Source: Natronoglomus mannanivorans (GTDB lineage: Archaea > Halobacteriota > Halobacteria > Halobacteriales > Natrialbaceae). Taken from it: 64,000 nt of DNA. The translations under genes were made by a program, and so were the position numbers. Shown here piece by piece: positions 62,918-64,000 of the stretch. The stretch covers positions 62,001 to 126,000 of the forward strand of contig JAOPKB010000002.1 of the NCBI GenBank assembly GCA_025517485.1, in the 5' to 3' direction. Position 1 is the first letter of the stretch. Every line of letters starts with the position of its first letter. A model generated the notes under the pieces. It was not told the origin of the DNA and did not search any database. It saw only the letters and a list, made by a program, of their open reading frames with translations.

Positions 62918-64000
62918 ATGGAGACGATCAATTTCGGGACCGACGGCTGGCGGGCGACGCTCGAGGAGTTCACGGTACCGCGCGTGCGGATGGTCGGGCA
63001 GGCGGTCGCGACCTACCTCGCCGACGAGGGACTCGAGGGCCCAGTCGCAATCGGCTACGACGCCCGCGAGAGTTCCCCGGAGTTCGCCGAGGAACTCACC
63101 CGCGTGCTATGTGCCAACGGCTTCGACGTCCTGCTTCCCGAACGCGACCGGCCGACGCCGCTTTTCGCCTACGGCATCGTCGAGCGCGACCTCGCTGGCG
63201 CGCTCGTCGTGACCGCCTCGCACAATCCCCCCGAATACAACGGAATCAAGTTCATCTCCGGCGACGGCGCGCCGGCCCTCCCCGAAGTCATGGACGCCAT
63301 CGCCGACCGGCTCGCCGAACCCGAACAGCACCCGCGGGACAGCCACGGCAGCGCTCGAGAGGTCGACTTCGTCTCGCCTCACGCCGACCACGCGTTGGGG
63401 CTAGCCGGTGCCGACCTCGAGGGGCTCACCGTCGCCTACGACGCCATGCACGGCAGCGGCCGGGACACCACGGACACGCTGCTCGAGCAGGCGGGCGCGT
63501 CGGTCGACCGCCTGCGCTGTGACCGGGATCCGGACTTCGGTGGCTCGCCGCCCGAACCCTCGCCGGAGTACCTCGAGGAACTGACCGAGCGAGTCCAATC
63601 CGGGGACGGGGACGCGGACCTCGGCATCGCCAACGACGGCGACGCCGACCGGCTCGCGGTCGTCACACCCGAGCGGGGCTACCTCGACGAGAACCTCTTC
63701 TTCGCAGCGCTGTACGACTACCTGCTCGAGGACGGCTCCGGGCCGGCGATCCGGACCGTCTCGACGACCTATCTGATCGACCGCATCGGCGAGGCCCACG
63801 GCGAGGACGTCCACGAGGTGCCGGTCGGCTTCAAGTGGGTGGCCCAGGGAATCGCCGAGTACGACGCCCTCGTCGGCGGCGAGGAGTCGGGCGGGTTCAC
63901 GATCGACGGCCACGTGCGCGAGAAAGACGGGGTGCTCATGGCGCTGGTCGCGGCGGCGATGCACGCCGAAGAGCCCCTCGACGACCGGGTCGACCGACTG
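62918..64000 (+). CDS. Phosphoglucomutase/phosphomannomutase, 5' part (runs off the right edge)
   Basis: An alpha-D-phosphohexomutase that converts hexose 1- and 6-phosphates, for glycan precursors and central metabolism. The frame is open from the ATG at 62918 to the end of the window, 361 codons. INFGTDGWRATLEEF opens the protein. The phosphoserine loop VVTASHNPPEYNG has Ser101; the metal-binding loop NDGDADR is at residues 239-245; the sugar-binding GGEESGG is at 320-326. The final phosphate-binding domain is missing because of the edge. The substrate specificity (glucose, mannose or glucosamine) cannot be decided without that domain. Confidence 0.95.
   Translation, partial: METINFGTDGWRATLEEFTVPRVRMVGQAVATYLADEGLEGPVAIGYDARESSPEFAEELTRVLCANGFDVLLPERDRPTPLFAYGIVERDLAGALVVTASHNPPEYNGIKFISGDGAPALPEVMDAIADRLAEPEQHPRDSHGSAREVDFVSPHADHALGLAGADLEGLTVAYDAMHGSGRDTTDTLLEQAGASVDRLRCDRDPDFGGSPPEPSPEYLEELTERVQSGDGDADLGIANDGDADRLAVVTPERGYLDENLFFAALYDYLLEDGSGPAIRTVSTTYLIDRIGEAHGEDVHEVPVGFKWVAQGIAEYDALVGGEESGGFTIDGHVREKDGVLMALVAAAMHAEEPLDDRVDRL

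Overview
The window comes from the chromosome of a haloarchaeon (class Halobacteria). The evidence is high G+C content, strongly acidic proteins rich in Asp and Glu, a TFB-type transcription factor, archaeal type IV pilus genes, TATA-like boxes close to start codons, a type 2 IPP isomerase, and haloarchaeal insertion sequences. Genus cannot be fixed from the sequence alone.

Layout. 1-8.2 kb holds housekeeping genes: the 3' part of an NAD-dependent DNA ligase, an ABC-2 drug/lipid-type exporter pair, a ParB-like-fold hypothetical, an M48 membrane metalloprotease, uvrC and a SUI1/eIF1-like factor. At 8.5-10.35 kb a GNAT acetyltransferase gene is broken by an IS200/IS605-type element that carries only tnpB. 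10.38-31.93 kb is one minus-strand operon of five very large proteins (789, 2563, 1384, 1219 and 1175 aa) plus a 46-aa ORF. All junctions overlap by 4 bases or are separated by at most 11 bases. Only a DUF6603-type region, a lamin-tail-like domain and a PKD-like domain can be recognised. This is the strongest candidate for an undescribed system. It lies downstream of uvrB (32.6-34.7 kb) after about 690 bp of lower-GC DNA without a credible gene.

34.8-42 kb holds small hypotheticals, a MacB-type ABC exporter, a membrane histidine kinase, and an 863-bp mobile element with 18-bp inverted repeats and an exact 8-bp target duplication. That element carries wreckage of an IS5-like transposase and an apparent passenger gene. 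42.1-47.9 kb is a type IV pilus/secretion cluster (ATPase, TadC/FlaJ-like membrane protein, large pilin-like protein with an Ig-like domain). 47.9-57.4 kb carries two small membrane proteins, a TFB, rpiA, a six-PAS histidine kinase, a NosD-like beta-helix surface protein, a membrane hypothetical and fni. 57.6-64 kb carries a VOC protein, an MBL-fold hydrolase, a small histone-fold-like protein, larB, a zinc-ribbon mini-protein, a GIY-YIG protein, an FMN reductase, a DUF4349 lipoprotein and the 5' part of a phosphoglucomutase/phosphomannomutase gene.

No rRNA, tRNA or CRISPR array was recognised by eye. ligA, uvrB and uvrC all sit in the first 35 kb and together cover incision and sealing in nucleotide excision repair. 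The giant operon lies between uvrC and uvrB.
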